From: Flavobacterium tagetis
GTDB lineage: Bacteria > Bacteroidota > Bacteroidia > Flavobacteriales > Flavobacteriaceae
DNA length: 64,000 nt
Reading direction: 5' to 3'
NCBI RefSeq assembly: GCF_016735615.1
Contig: NZ_JAERSF010000001.1
Location: 744,001 to 808,000 of the forward strand
Below the pieces are notes generated by a model. The model was not told the origin of the DNA. It saw only the letters and a program-made list of their open reading frames with translations, and did no database searches. Made by a program: the position numbers and the translations under genes. Every line of letters begins with the position of its first letter. Position 1 is the stretch's first letter. This document shows, piece after piece, positions 26,449 to 35,199 of this stretch.

Positions 26449-27240
26449 ATGAGAAAATACAGATTACTAGTCATTTTTTTAGCAATTATTGCTGTCTTTT
26501 ATTTTGCGAGAACAATTCGAAGCTTTACCGTTCAGCACGAAACCAAAACTCTTAAATCGGAACATTTTATTGTTTCCTATAACGGAATTTATAAAAGCGA
26601 GGCCGAAAAAGTCAGCAAACATCTCGAGGAAAATTATTCTAAAATAAGAGAAAATCTAAAAGATATAGAACATGACCCGATAAAGGTTTTTGTTTACGGT
26701 TCGCAATTCAAATTTAATGAAGCGACAGGTTTAACAGAAAATACAAAAGGCACAAGTCGTGGTCCAAACGAATTTCATTTTGTATGGACGAATTGGTTTA
26801 ATTCTATTTTTCCAGACGATCCGCTAAAAACGGCTTTGCATGAGTTTACGCATTGCGTTCAGCTGAACATATTAATCTATAAAGCAAAAGACACCATCAT
26901 CACCCAAGACCGACTGACTTTTGAAAAGGAATTTGATAAAAAGTTTAAAGCCGAATATCCGCGCTGGCTTTGGGAATCGATTAGTATGTTTGAAGCAAAA
27001 GAAGTAAATACATTAAGCGTGAAATACGCCAAAAGCAAAAACTTGACTTTAGAAGATTTAAATCACGGCAATCAGATTTACAATATTGGCTACACCATAA
27101 TCGAATATATGACCCAAAAATGGGGAAAAGATATTCTACCAAAATTGATTTCATCTTTCGGCAACATCGAAAAAACATTGAACGTAACGCCAGAAGAATT
27201 TGAAAAAGGATGGATGGCTTTTTTGGAAGATAATTATTAA
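26449..27240 (+). CDS. membrane-anchored HExxH metallopeptidase-like protein
   Basis: I chose ATG 26449 (MRKYRLLVIFLAIIAVFYF), as the upstream TTG at 26416 would add 11 residues before the membrane helix. The 263-residue protein has one N-terminal anchor and an extracytoplasmic domain with ALHEFTHCVQL, a zinc HExxH motif (about residue 138). WLWESISMFEA about 50 residues later supplies the third ligand Glu of gluzincin, peptidase MA-like enzymes. It is probably a small zinc protease or an inactive relative; the target is unknown. Monocistronic, ending in a long palindrome. Confidence 0.7.
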   Translation: MRKYRLLVIFLAIIAVFYFARTIRSFTVQHETKTLKSEHFIVSYNGIYKSEAEKVSKHLEENYSKIRENLKDIEHDPIKVFVYGSQFKFNEATGLTENTKGTSRGPNEFHFVWTNWFNSIFPDDPLKTALHEFTHCVQLNILIYKAKDTIITQDRLTFEKEFDKKFKAEYPRWLWESISMFEAKEVNTLSVKYAKSKNLTLEDLNHGNQIYNIGYTIIEYMTQKWGKDILPKLISSFGNIEKTLNVTPEEFEKGWMAFLEDNY

Positions 27241-27242
27241 AA

Positions 27243-27330
27243 AAACTTTGCGACTCTGCGTCTTTGTGAGAGATTCTTAAGTTTAATACTTTAAAAATTA
27301 ATCTCGCAAAGACGCAGAGTCGCAAAGTTT
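27243..27330. repeat. 29-bp inverted repeat between convergent genes
   Basis: The arms 27243-27271 and 27302-27330, starting aaactttgcgactctgcgtc, are complementary except for one G-T position. The loop is about 30 bases. It lies exactly between two convergent genes and may act as a bidirectional terminator. It shares the CGCAAAG/GACGCAGAG words with repeats at 40171 and 55546. Confidence 0.9.
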
Positions 27331-27342
27331 AGAATTTGGAAT

Positions 27343-28002
27343 TTATTTACCCAATATTTCAATAATCTTATCCACATTGATTTCACTATAGTCATTTATA
27401 TAAAAATCACATGGTGGAAGCTGTTCTTTTGTATGCGTGCTCAAAACGCCTACGACTTTCATTCCGGCATTTAATCCTGCTGTAATACCCGAAAAAGAAT
27501 CTTCGAAAACCACACAGTCAGAAGGAGAAACTCCAACTCTTTCTGCCGATTTTAAATAGACTTCTGGATTTGGTTTATGAAATGTAACATCTTCTGACGA
27601 CATCATCGAATCCATTTTTTCGTCTAGTTTCAGGAAATTGGCAATTAAATCCAAGTTTGCACGAGGCGCAGATGTTGCAACAGCTGTTTTGAAACCACGA
27701 GATTTTAATTCGTTTAAAAAATCTATATAATGCGGAATCGTTTCGACTTTGTCTTTGTAGATCTCACGGAACATTCCTTCTTTTTCGTCTTCAAGCTTAA
27801 TCAATTCTTCTCCCGCAATCGGACGTTTGAAGAAATGCGTCATGATATAACTATTGTGTTTTCCGTACATATGCTCTTCAAATTCTTCCTGCGTGTACGG
27901 AACATTATATTTATCGAAAAACTTTTCAAAAGCGATTACATGATGCGGATTTGTGTGTGAAATCACACCGTCCATATCAAAAATTACACATTGCTGGCTC
28001 AT
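27343..28002 (-). CDS. HAD superfamily phosphatase/phosphoglucomutase-like
   Basis: The 219-residue cytoplasmic protein has HAD motif I as FDMDGVISHTNP (8-19; Asp9 nucleophile, Asp11), a cap domain (about 20-85), motif II in AVATSAPRAN, and motifs III and IV in HKPNPEVYLK and VVFEDSFSGITAGLNAGM. This matches the CbbY/beta-phosphoglucomutase subgroup. The usual function is dephosphorylation of, or phosphate transfer within, sugar phosphates. The substrate is not clear. Monocistronic. Confidence 0.88.
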   Translation of the reverse strand: MSQQCVIFDMDGVISHTNPHHVIAFEKFFDKYNVPYTQEEFEEHMYGKHNSYIMTHFFKRPIAGEELIKLEDEKEGMFREIYKDKVETIPHYIDFLNELKSRGFKTAVATSAPRANLDLIANFLKLDEKMDSMMSSEDVTFHKPNPEVYLKSAERVGVSPSDCVVFEDSFSGITAGLNAGMKVVGVLSTHTKEQLPPCDFYINDYSEINVDKIIEILGK

Positions 28003-28110
28003 AATTTTTTATTGTTTTAAAGCTCGCAAGATACTGATAAGTGTTGTGTACCGCAAAGTTTAATTGGCCTCTTCAGATAACTATCAGAAGAAAATGTTTT
28101 TCTACACTTA

Positions 28111-29103
28111 TTATTTTCGAGATATTTTACGAATGTTAATGCCATTTGCCCTATTTTCTATAAATACAAGGTCTTCATTTTTATCAAATTCTATTCTGCC
28201 AATTCCATTAATTAAAGCATCCTTAATAGGACCATCTTTATAACCTCTTTCATTCCCAAACATAGAAGTTGCTTTTCCGTCTGGTGTAATTTGCAAAATA
28301 TTATTTTCTTCAGTTGACACATAAATATTGTCTTTTTTATCAATAGCAATACCTTGTGCATCTTCTAAATTGGTATAAATTTCATCTACCCCATCTTTTT
28401 TAACAGTAACGATAAGTGTTGTCACTACTCCATCGGGCGTTACTTTTCGAATTCCTTTGGCTCCCATATTTTCTTTCACATACAAAATACCTTTACTATC
28501 CATAGCCATAAATGCTGCAGAACTGAATCGAGCTTCTTTTCCTTTACCATCACGCGCGCCTGAAGCATCAATAGGATCACCTGCTAAAAGGGTTAGCTCT
28601 CCTGCAGGGGTACGTTTTAATATTCCTGGTCCGGTAGAAAGGTACATGTTGTCATTTTTATCTATAAAAATTCCCATCGTGCCAGAACCAATGTCAGATT
28701 TTTTTAAAAATGTACTCACAACACCATTTGGAGTTATTTTTCGAACAGCCTCATCATTACTCCCCAAAACATAAACATTTCCCTGAGAATCTGTTGAAAG
28801 GGCAGAAATTGTTGTAAAAGAAGCTGTTTCGCCTACACCATCTGAATCTTCATATTTACCAGAACCAGCAAAAGTTGTTACTACACCGTTTTTATCTGTT
28901 TTTTTAATGATTCTAGATTCAAAACTCGCAACATAAATATTACCGTTTGCATCCATAGTTAATGCCGATGGAAACTGCATGGTAGCAAAAACATTGGTTG
29001 CAATTGTGCTGACTGTTTGGTATGTAGTATAATTATTTCCTTCTGAGTCACTCGAACAGGAAACACCTGCAACAGCCAATAAAAGTAAGATGATTTTTTT
29101 CAT
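28111..29103 (-). CDS. NHL-type beta-propeller lipoprotein
   Basis: The 330-residue lipoprotein (MKKIILLLLAVAGVSC, Cys16) consists of NHL-like blades: LTMDANGNIYVASFESRIIKK, LSTDSQGNVYVLGSNDEAVRK, FIDKNDNMYLST, MDSKGILYVKEN, AIDKKDNIYVSTEEN and FDKNEDLVFIENRA. Each is followed by a TPDGVVTTL-like strand. Six such units fit a propeller. It is probably exposed on the outer membrane, with a ligand-binding or structural role. It is not in an obvious operon (105 bases from the efflux genes). Confidence 0.8.
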   Translation of the reverse strand: MKKIILLLLAVAGVSCSSDSEGNNYTTYQTVSTIATNVFATMQFPSALTMDANGNIYVASFESRIIKKTDKNGVVTTFAGSGKYEDSDGVGETASFTTISALSTDSQGNVYVLGSNDEAVRKITPNGVVSTFLKKSDIGSGTMGIFIDKNDNMYLSTGPGILKRTPAGELTLLAGDPIDASGARDGKGKEARFSSAAFMAMDSKGILYVKENMGAKGIRKVTPDGVVTTLIVTVKKDGVDEIYTNLEDAQGIAIDKKDNIYVSTEENNILQITPDGKATSMFGNERGYKDGPIKDALINGIGRIEFDKNEDLVFIENRANGINIRKISRK

Positions 29104-29209
29104 AGGTTCTTAAGATTTTGGATTTGATTTTGAATTAGTTAAAACAAAACTAATAGAATAATCTTTCAAAAAACATTATTTCCAATAAAAAAAACACAAT
29201 TTAACTTTC

Positions 29210-30793
29210 TTACCCAATCCAAATTTTACTTTTAACCAAAGTCATGGTTTGTCTCAAATGCTGATTGCAAGCAATAAGAATAATCAAAACCACTAAACCA
29301 TAACCAACAATCGTATAAATTTCCATATCAGCCAATAAAGTTGATTGTTTGGCAACCGTTCCGAAAACTTTCTTTAAGGCTAAAGCATTCGCATTATCTG
29401 CAGAATACCCTTTGGCAATAAAACTCTGTGTTGTGCTTGCAATGGTTTGTTGCGCTTCGGGATTTTCTCCTGTTACAAATTGGCTTAATTTCAAGAAGTG
29501 CTTTTTATTTAAGAAAACAACGGCATTCTGCATAACGCAAAATCCAATGGTACTTCCCCAAAAACGCCCTGAAACACCCACAATTCCTGAAGAAACTGCC
29601 ATATTTGCTGGAACCGATGATGTGGTAAATAAGATTAGCGGAACAAATAAAAACCCTACACCGATTCCTTGCAAAATATATGGAATGATAATATCGCTCA
29701 ACGCTACATCTGGCACAAAAAGAAACGTAAACCAGAAATGAAATATCGCTATAAGCGTAAATCCAATCATGAAAATGATTTTAGTTGAAACAGATTTCAT
29801 CAAGAAAAAAGCAGCTAAAATTAATCCGATTACGTTTCCTAATCCGTTTATGTACTGAACGCCAGCCACACGCGAAGGATCCCAATTCCAGATGGAAAAC
29901 ATCGCCGAATGGCAAAGACTCAACGTTGCCCTGCTGATATAGAAAAGGAAAAACAATAAAAATCCTATTCGCAGATTAGCGTATTTTATCACTTCAAAAT
30001 CAAAACTTGGTCTTTTTACCAAACGTTCTTTAAAGATGAATAATCCGCCTGTAATTAGTGAAATCATCAAAATCAAAACCATTTCTGAAGACTGCAACCA
30101 ATATTTCTTTTCTGCATAAACAAAAAAGTAGGCACCGCAAAGAATCGAAATTAAAACCAAAAAATAACTCATCCAGTCGATTTGATACAACGGAATCTTC
30201 TTTGTAATTCGGTGCCCTCTGAAAGTAACTAAGATTAAAAAGACGTTTAAAACTTGTAGTCCGCCCGAAACATACAACATGTATTTCCAGTCGTAATGAT
30301 CGAGAAACCACACGGCGATATTCATAATAAAAGGCGTAGACAACAACAGCGCCCCATAGTAAAATGAAAACCCAATAATAATGGCATTTTTAGTATTGAA
30401 CTGTTCAATAAGCAATTGTCTAATCGTAATAACAGGAAGTGCCATCAGGATTCCTTCGGCAACTCTCATCAATAAAAAAACCGGAAAATTGGTAATATAC
30501 GCCGATGAAACAATCGTAATTCCGATTAAGGAATAAACTGCCATCAGGTAATTTTTTGCAGGAAAAAAACTTGAAAATCGACCCTCTATTAAAATGGTTG
30601 CCAGTAGAGTTCCGTACGTAACGCACATCGCAAACTGCAAATCTTCGGGCTCAATGTCCAGAAAACTCGCCGCATACGTTACGTTTGACGTATAAACTCC
30701 CAATAAAATCATAGAATGCAACAAACAAACGAACAAAATAATAATGATCGCCCATTTTGGAACCCATGATTTAAATATACTTTTATCTTCCAT
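29210..30793 (-). CDS. MFS multidrug efflux transporter (EmrB-like)
   Basis: The 527-residue inner-membrane protein has 14 predicted helices, as in the DHA2 drug:H+ antiporter branch. I chose ATG 30793 (MEDKSIFKSWVPKW), since it starts one base after the stop of the HlyD-like gene. The N-terminal helix region, AVYSLIGITIV and GILMALPVITIRQLLIEQ follow the EmrB pattern, with the C-terminal polar tail typical of Bacteroidota relatives. With the HlyD and TolC genes it forms a tripartite efflux pump that exports toxic compounds. Confidence 0.87.
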   Translation of the reverse strand: MEDKSIFKSWVPKWAIIIILFVCLLHSMILLGVYTSNVTYAASFLDIEPEDLQFAMCVTYGTLLATILIEGRFSSFFPAKNYLMAVYSLIGITIVSSAYITNFPVFLLMRVAEGILMALPVITIRQLLIEQFNTKNAIIIGFSFYYGALLLSTPFIMNIAVWFLDHYDWKYMLYVSGGLQVLNVFLILVTFRGHRITKKIPLYQIDWMSYFLVLISILCGAYFFVYAEKKYWLQSSEMVLILMISLITGGLFIFKERLVKRPSFDFEVIKYANLRIGFLLFFLFYISRATLSLCHSAMFSIWNWDPSRVAGVQYINGLGNVIGLILAAFFLMKSVSTKIIFMIGFTLIAIFHFWFTFLFVPDVALSDIIIPYILQGIGVGFLFVPLILFTTSSVPANMAVSSGIVGVSGRFWGSTIGFCVMQNAVVFLNKKHFLKLSQFVTGENPEAQQTIASTTQSFIAKGYSADNANALALKKVFGTVAKQSTLLADMEIYTIVGYGLVVLIILIACNQHLRQTMTLVKSKIWIG

Positions 30794-30794
30794 T

Positions 30795-31847
30795 TTATTT
30801 GTGCTCAGCAACAACCGTAATGTTCATTCCTGCTCTTAAAAAATCGGTTTGTTTGTCTTGTTCTTTTAACTGAATTCTTACCGGAATTCTTTGTTCGATT
30901 TTTACGAAGTTTCCAGTCGCATTGTCTGGAGGAAGCAACGAGAATCTCGCACCACTCGCAGGCGATAACGAAGCAATTGTTCCCACAAAAACTTTGTCGT
31001 TTATAGCATCAGCTTTGATTTCTACTTCTTGCCCAACCGTTAAATATTGCAATTGCGTTTCTTTAAAATTGGCCGTAATCCATTTTTCTTTACTTACAAT
31101 AGAAAGCAAAGACTGCCCTTCTTTTACCATTTGTCCTGGCTGTAAAGTTCTTTTTCCAACCCATCCGTCATAAGGCGCTGTGATTACAGTGTACGAAAGA
31201 AACAATGCTGCATTATCTGCAACAGCTTGTTTTGAAGCAATATTTGTCTGCGTTGTCGGAACATTCGCTTCAGCAACAGAAGTGCTTAAAGTAGCCGAAT
31301 GGATTCTGTTTCTCATTTCCGAAAAATGCGCTTGCGCCGACTCGTAATCTGCTTTAACTTTTTCTAATTGTTGAGAAGTTGCAGCTTCTTCACTCACCAA
31401 AGCTTTATATCTTTCGTATTCTAATTTTGTTTTCCAAAGGTTTGCTTTGGCAGCTTCTAATTGTGCTTCGTTAATTGCTGTGGTACTCGCCGTATTAATA
31501 GCATTTTTTTGAGCCACAACACTATTTTGCTGCGCATTTTGAACATCGGCAAGAGCCACATTCAATTTCGATTTATATTCTCTATTATCGATCACCACCA
31601 AAGTATCTCCTTTGTGCACAAACTGATTTTCGTCAAAACGAACTTCCTGCACATAACCTGTAATTCTCGACATAATTGGCGTAACGTACTGCTCCACCTG
31701 CGCATCATTGGTTTCCTCGTGATTTCTGTTAAACACATAAAACCAAATTCCCAAAATAACCCCGCTTATAACCAGCGTACACGCAATAATTGTTATTAGT
31801 ATATGAAACGTTTTATTTCTTTTAGTTTCATTTTTTATCTTAACCAT
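30795..31847 (-). CDS. HlyD-family membrane fusion protein (EmrA-like)
   Basis: The 350-residue periplasmic adaptor has an N-terminal membrane anchor (HILITIIACTLVISGVILGIWFYVF, about 15-39). The lipoyl-like half motif is AQVEQYVTPIMSRITGYVQEV, followed by VHKGDTLVVID. A coiled-coil hairpin (about 95-200) follows, then TAPYDGWVGKRTLQPGQMVKEGQSLLSIV and beta-barrel segments. It links the MFS pump to TolC. One base separates it from the MFS gene, so the two are coupled. Confidence 0.92.
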   Translation of the reverse strand: MVKIKNETKRNKTFHILITIIACTLVISGVILGIWFYVFNRNHEETNDAQVEQYVTPIMSRITGYVQEVRFDENQFVHKGDTLVVIDNREYKSKLNVALADVQNAQQNSVVAQKNAINTASTTAINEAQLEAAKANLWKTKLEYERYKALVSEEAATSQQLEKVKADYESAQAHFSEMRNRIHSATLSTSVAEANVPTTQTNIASKQAVADNAALFLSYTVITAPYDGWVGKRTLQPGQMVKEGQSLLSIVSKEKWITANFKETQLQYLTVGQEVEIKADAINDKVFVGTIASLSPASGARFSLLPPDNATGNFVKIEQRIPVRIQLKEQDKQTDFLRAGMNITVVAEHK

Positions 31848-31965
31848 CTTTTTTATCTCTTTATCTTAGTTCTTTCTTTAAGTCTTTTCTCTTGCTTCTT
31901 GCCTCTTCCAAGTCTTTCCTCTTGCTTCTTGTCTCTAAGGCTTTAGCCTACTCTTTCACCAGCAT

Positions 31966-33321
31966 CTAACTCTGAGGCATAATTCCAGCCGTGTGCATCA
32001 TTTCATAATGCTTCAAAACAGCATCCAATCGGGTAGAGATTTTGTTGTATTTTGCCTGAAGCAACGCATTATCCGCATCGACCATTTCGGTAATTAAAAC
32101 CAATTGGTTTAAATATTTCAGTTTTACGATTCGGTAGTTTTCTTCGGCTAAATCCAAAGCTTTGTCAACTACGACAAATTTTTCAAGGATTTCCTCATAC
32201 TGCGTATGCTCTTTGTACAACTGATCTTGAATTTCTTCTTTTATAATTTCAGTTTGCATTTTCTGCATATCAATTTTAGTACTCGCTTTAGCCACTTTTG
32301 TTTTGTTTTTATACAAAGCCGAAAGATCAAAACGCGCCTCGATTCCCACCTGTCCTAAAGTGTACAAGTACGGATTTGGCGGAAAAAATTTGTAGTTTGG
32401 ATAATAAAAACCATAATTTCCGAAGAAGTTTACGCTTGGCAAATAATTACCTTTTACCAATTGCAATTCTGTTTTACTAATGTTTAATTCTTGGCTTGCA
32501 ATTCGCATTTCTTCATTCTGCATTGCCTTGCTCAGATAAAAATCATACGGATCTACTCCGTTCATTTCGTCCAAACTTGTAGTAGTATCAATCGCAATTT
32601 CTTCGTTTTCCGGAATCTGGATCAGCGTTTTCAGATCGTGAAGTGCGATTTTAATGTTTTTGGAGTTAGTTAACGCATTCAATTCGCGATCTGAAAGCTG
32701 TAATTCGGCACGAATAACTTCGTTTTTCGTAACCGTTCCGTGTTTTTGAAGCGATTGCACTTCTTTTAATCGGCTTTTTTCTTCTTTGATGTTTTCCTCA
32801 AATATTTTTTGAAGTTCCATCATTTTATAAATCGCCAGATAGTTTGCAACAACTTCCAGTTCAATATCATTTTCTGTTTTTTCCGATTTTATTTTTGCAA
32901 TTTCGTTTTCCTGATTCGCAATTTTAATCGCGTTATTAATCTTGTTTCCAACGTAAATTGGCATTTTAAAAGTTGAATTTACCTCGTAGATTTCAGGAAT
33001 TGCAGGCGTAACTTCTTTATCTTTTAAGAAACCACTTCCTTTAAATTCTGTAATGTTGGTAATTCTAGAGTACATCCCGTTTAGTTGTACATCTGGTAAT
33101 CTAAGTTCTTTTCTTTCTTTGATGTTTTGCTCGGCGAGCGTAATCTCCAGTTGAGACTTAAGGACTTTTTTGTTGTTTTCCTTCGCCAGTTTCATCGCTT
33201 CTTGTAAAGAAACCGTATGAACTTCCTGAGCATGTAAACTATTGAATACTAAAACCATTAGTAAAATCAATAGGCTTCTGGGAAAACAATCTTCTTTAGA
33301 GTTTGTTTTTGTAAGGAACAT
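31966..33321 (-). CDS. TolC-family outer membrane efflux protein
   Basis: The 451-residue protein has a signal peptide (about 1-32, ending in LHAQEV) and two outer-membrane efflux repeats. SLQEAMKLAKENNKKVL (about 38-54) and the long amphipathic helices up to KATIDMQ-like segments mark the first. The C-terminal part (QYEEILEKFVVVDKALDLAEENYRIVKLKYLNQLVLITEMVDADNALLQAK) is the canonical last helix of TolC proteins. It is the channel of the efflux system with the HlyD and MFS genes. The 118-base gap to the HlyD gene contains CTTGCTTCTTGYCTCT direct repeats and a GGCTTTAGCC word. Confidence 0.88.
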   Translation of the reverse strand: MFLTKTNSKEDCFPRSLLILLMVLVFNSLHAQEVHTVSLQEAMKLAKENNKKVLKSQLEITLAEQNIKERKELRLPDVQLNGMYSRITNITEFKGSGFLKDKEVTPAIPEIYEVNSTFKMPIYVGNKINNAIKIANQENEIAKIKSEKTENDIELEVVANYLAIYKMMELQKIFEENIKEEKSRLKEVQSLQKHGTVTKNEVIRAELQLSDRELNALTNSKNIKIALHDLKTLIQIPENEEIAIDTTTSLDEMNGVDPYDFYLSKAMQNEEMRIASQELNISKTELQLVKGNYLPSVNFFGNYGFYYPNYKFFPPNPYLYTLGQVGIEARFDLSALYKNKTKVAKASTKIDMQKMQTEIIKEEIQDQLYKEHTQYEEILEKFVVVDKALDLAEENYRIVKLKYLNQLVLITEMVDADNALLQAKYNKISTRLDAVLKHYEMMHTAGIMPQS

Positions 33322-33492
33322 GAATATTTGAATAATTTATGCTGCAAAGTTCCTTCATTTTTTAATTGGCTGATGATTCTAAAAAGTCAATAACATATTC
33401 ATTTCGGACAAATGTTAAAATTGTATTTCCCGAAAACGCTATATTAAAACACTGAAAAACAATTTATTACAAAATAGGTTTGAATTGTGATA

Positions 33493-33690
33493 TTTCACGC
33501 AGATTTTAATAGTTTTGAGCAGAAGGCGCAGATTTTTATTTTTTGTTCTCGCAGATTTGGCAGATTGTGCAGATTATAAAGCATTTAAAAAAGTCTCTCA
33601 AATCTGCGGAATCTGCGAGAGATTTTTTTTTACGCATGGAACAAAAAGAATCTTCAAAATCAGCTAAAATCTATTAAAATCTGCGTGAAA
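33493..33690. repeat. nested palindromic repeat with CGCAGATT words
   Basis: A perfect 20-bp inverted repeat (tttcacgcagattttaatag at 33493-33512 and its complement at 33671-33690) encloses inner arms ctcgcagatttggcagatt and aatctgcggaatctgcgag. It fills the 377-base gap between the AraC and TolC genes. Otherwise that gap is AT-rich, with nothing else recognised. Confidence 0.9.
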
Positions 33691-33698
33691 CAAAATTT

Positions 33699-34520
33699 TT
33701 ACTTTCGTCCTAAAATCTCTTCTCTGTTTAAGTAATCAGAAGGTCTTTGGCCTAAAATCTTGAAAAAAGTGTTACTAAAGGTCGGAACACTATTATACCC
33801 AACTTCTAGAGCTACCTCTTTTACCGAAAGTTTTCTTTCTAATAAAAGTTCAATCGCTTTAAGAATTCTTCGAATAGTGTAATATTGAATAAAAGACATC
33901 TTGAGATCTTTTTGAAATAAGCGATACAAAGAGCGTTCGCTAAAGCCAAATTCATGAGCCACATCAGCAAAGAGAATAGTTTCTCCGAGGTTATTTTCAA
34001 TATGTCGAAGAATTTTTCCTAATCGTTTATCTTTGGGCTGAGGGAGTTCTAAGGGTAAATTCGTATGACATATTTGAGGAAGAATTGCCTTTATAGCTTT
34101 TGCAATGACAAAACTCGGACTTCCCTTTTTCAAATCTCCGTTCCATTGATTAGTAAACATCATCATTTGAAGCAATAAATTGTTTACTGGGTAAATGCCT
34201 TCACTTTTGTAGAAATCATCTTCATCCTTTTCAACCGGGAAATATAAATTTCGCATCATTACGTGTTCCGACTTCGGCTCAATACTATGCTCTAATCCAG
34301 CAGGAATCCAAATAAAATGTCTTGCAGGCAAAAAATATGATTTGGTTTCAGTTGTCACAAAAACTACATCACCCTCCGCATATAACATTTGCGCCTTGTT
34401 GTGTTTATGTGTTGGAACCAGCAATTCTCCCATTATATCATGATGACAGTAAATGCTTTTTTTATCAGCATCTACTTTCTTGATATAATATTTATCTATT
34501 TTGAATGTTGATTGTTCCAT
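33699..34520 (-). CDS. AraC-family transcriptional regulator
   Basis: I chose ATG 34520 (MEQSTFKIDKYYIKKVD) because the longer frame to 34559 starts inside repeat sequence. The 273-residue protein has an N-terminal cupin-like sensing domain (HKHNKAQMLYAEGDVVFVTT, WIPAGLEHSIEP) and a C-terminal AraC double HTH (about 170-270). FADVAHEFGFSERSLYRLFQKDL and VKEVALEVGYNSVPTFSNTFFKILGQRPSDY are its two helix-turn-helix motifs. It lies upstream of and in line with the TolC-HlyD-MFS genes, so it probably controls them. Confidence 0.9.
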   Translation of the reverse strand: MEQSTFKIDKYYIKKVDADKKSIYCHHDIMGELLVPTHKHNKAQMLYAEGDVVFVTTETKSYFLPARHFIWIPAGLEHSIEPKSEHVMMRNLYFPVEKDEDDFYKSEGIYPVNNLLLQMMMFTNQWNGDLKKGSPSFVIAKAIKAILPQICHTNLPLELPQPKDKRLGKILRHIENNLGETILFADVAHEFGFSERSLYRLFQKDLKMSFIQYYTIRRILKAIELLLERKLSVKEVALEVGYNSVPTFSNTFFKILGQRPSDYLNREEILGRK

Positions 34521-34538
34521 AGTATAAAGATAGGAGAA

Positions 34539-34662
34539 TTTTAACCGCAAAGCACGCAAAGATTTTTTCTTAAGATTACGCTTATAAACGCAAAGTTCGC
34601 AAAGCTATACGAATAAAACTTTGCGAACTTTGCGTAAATCTTAGCGCTCTTTGCTGTTAAAT
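34539..34662. repeat. palindromic intergenic repeat (CGCAAAG family)
   Basis: Outer arms ttaaccgcaaagcacgcaaa and the near-complement tcttagcgctctttgctgtt surround inner arms gttcgcaaagcta / actttgcgaac. It is a diverged copy of the unit at 22487-22629, just upstream of the AraC gene. Confidence 0.85.
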
Positions 34663-34682
34663 TTCATAAACTGTATAAAAGC

Positions 34683-34711
34683 AAAAAAGCTTCTCATTAA
34701 GAGAAGCTTTC
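34683..34711 (-). terminator. terminator after the broken tRNA-Asp
   Basis: AAAGCTTCTC and GAGAAGCTTT pair across TTAAT (minus strand), with a T-run at the left end. It lies 13 bases beyond the tRNA-like 3' end, matching the position seen after the intact tRNA-Asp copies. Confidence 0.85.
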
Positions 34712-34723
34712 TACAAACTTAGG

Positions 34724-34799
34724 CGGTCTGGACGGGACTCGAACCCGTCTCGTCTCTAGACGAGATGCCAGACATGTATTCTAACCTGCTTAACCTTTC
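34724..34799 (-). pseudogene. truncated/rearranged tRNA-Asp
   Basis: The 3' part (T-arm GGGTTCGAGTCCC, acceptor strand CCAGACC and discriminator G) is identical to the two intact tRNA-Asp genes. GGTTAGAATACATG of the D-arm and anticodon-stem 5' side is kept too. The anticodon loop with GTC is missing, replaced by TCTCGTCTAGAGACGAGA, an 18-bp near-palindrome. The 5' acceptor strand is lost, and the sequence runs straight into the stop codon of the GIY-YIG gene. It cannot read Asp codons. It might still fold as a small acceptor/T-arm structure through GTCTGG and CCAGAC. Confidence 0.85.
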
Positions 34800-35045
34800 T
34801 TATTTTTGGCCGTAAATTAAAGCTTCAAGAGATTTTCTATTTAGCTTTTTTAACCTCAATTCTTCAACCAAAGCTTCTTTTTTAGTTTCAAATGCTTTCG
34901 AATAAACCAATTTCCATGGTCCTTTATTAGCCGTATATCTACTTCTATTTTCATTATGATAAAGCAACCTTTGAGAAATATCTTCACTAAAACCTTTATA
35001 ATAAACATCAAAAGTTTTAGAATAAATTATATAAACGTAAAACAT
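34800..35045 (-). CDS. GIY-YIG nuclease superfamily protein
   Basis: The 81-residue protein is a single GIY-YIG domain of the UPF0213 (YhbQ-like) type. YVYIIYS (3-9) and YYKGFS (15-20) stand for the GIY and YIG strands. Then come RLLYHN, SRYTANKGPWKLVYSKAF (34-51) and ALVEELRLKKLNRKSLEAL with the catalytic-type Glu. Such proteins are possible nucleases. Its stop codon touches a broken tRNA-Asp, and an intact tRNA-Asp with its terminator lies upstream. It was probably inserted into, or carried along with, the tRNA-Asp repeat. Many flavobacterial relatives sit near RNA genes, as I recall. Confidence 0.88.
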   Translation of the reverse strand: MFYVYIIYSKTFDVYYKGFSEDISQRLLYHNENRSRYTANKGPWKLVYSKAFETKKEALVEELRLKKLNRKSLEALIYGQK

Positions 35046-35062
35046 AAATTAAAACTTAATAG

Positions 35063-35096
35063 TAAAAAAAAATGCCTCTCATAATGAGAGGCATTT
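35063..35096 (-). terminator. terminator of tRNA-Asp (second copy)
   Basis: AAATGCCTCTCAT and ATGAGAGGCATTT pair, with a T-run on the minus strand. It lies between the tRNA and the GIY-YIG gene, so the latter needs read-through or its own promoter. Confidence 0.88.
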
Positions 35097-35108
35097 TACA
35101 AACTTAGG

Positions 35109-35182
35109 CGGTCTGGACGGGACTCGAACCCGCGACCCCATGCGTGACAGGCATGTATTCTAACCAACTGAACTACCAAACC
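35109..35182 (-). tRNA. tRNA-Asp (anticodon GTC)
   Basis: Acceptor GGTTTGG pairs with CCAGACC (one G-T). The anticodon stem-loop CATGC-CTGTCAC-GCATG has GTC. The T-arm is CGGGTTCGAGTCCCG and the discriminator is G. CCA is not encoded. It is identical to the copy at 35752-35825. Confidence 0.95.
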
Positions 35183-35199
35183 CTGCGTTATTGCGAGTG

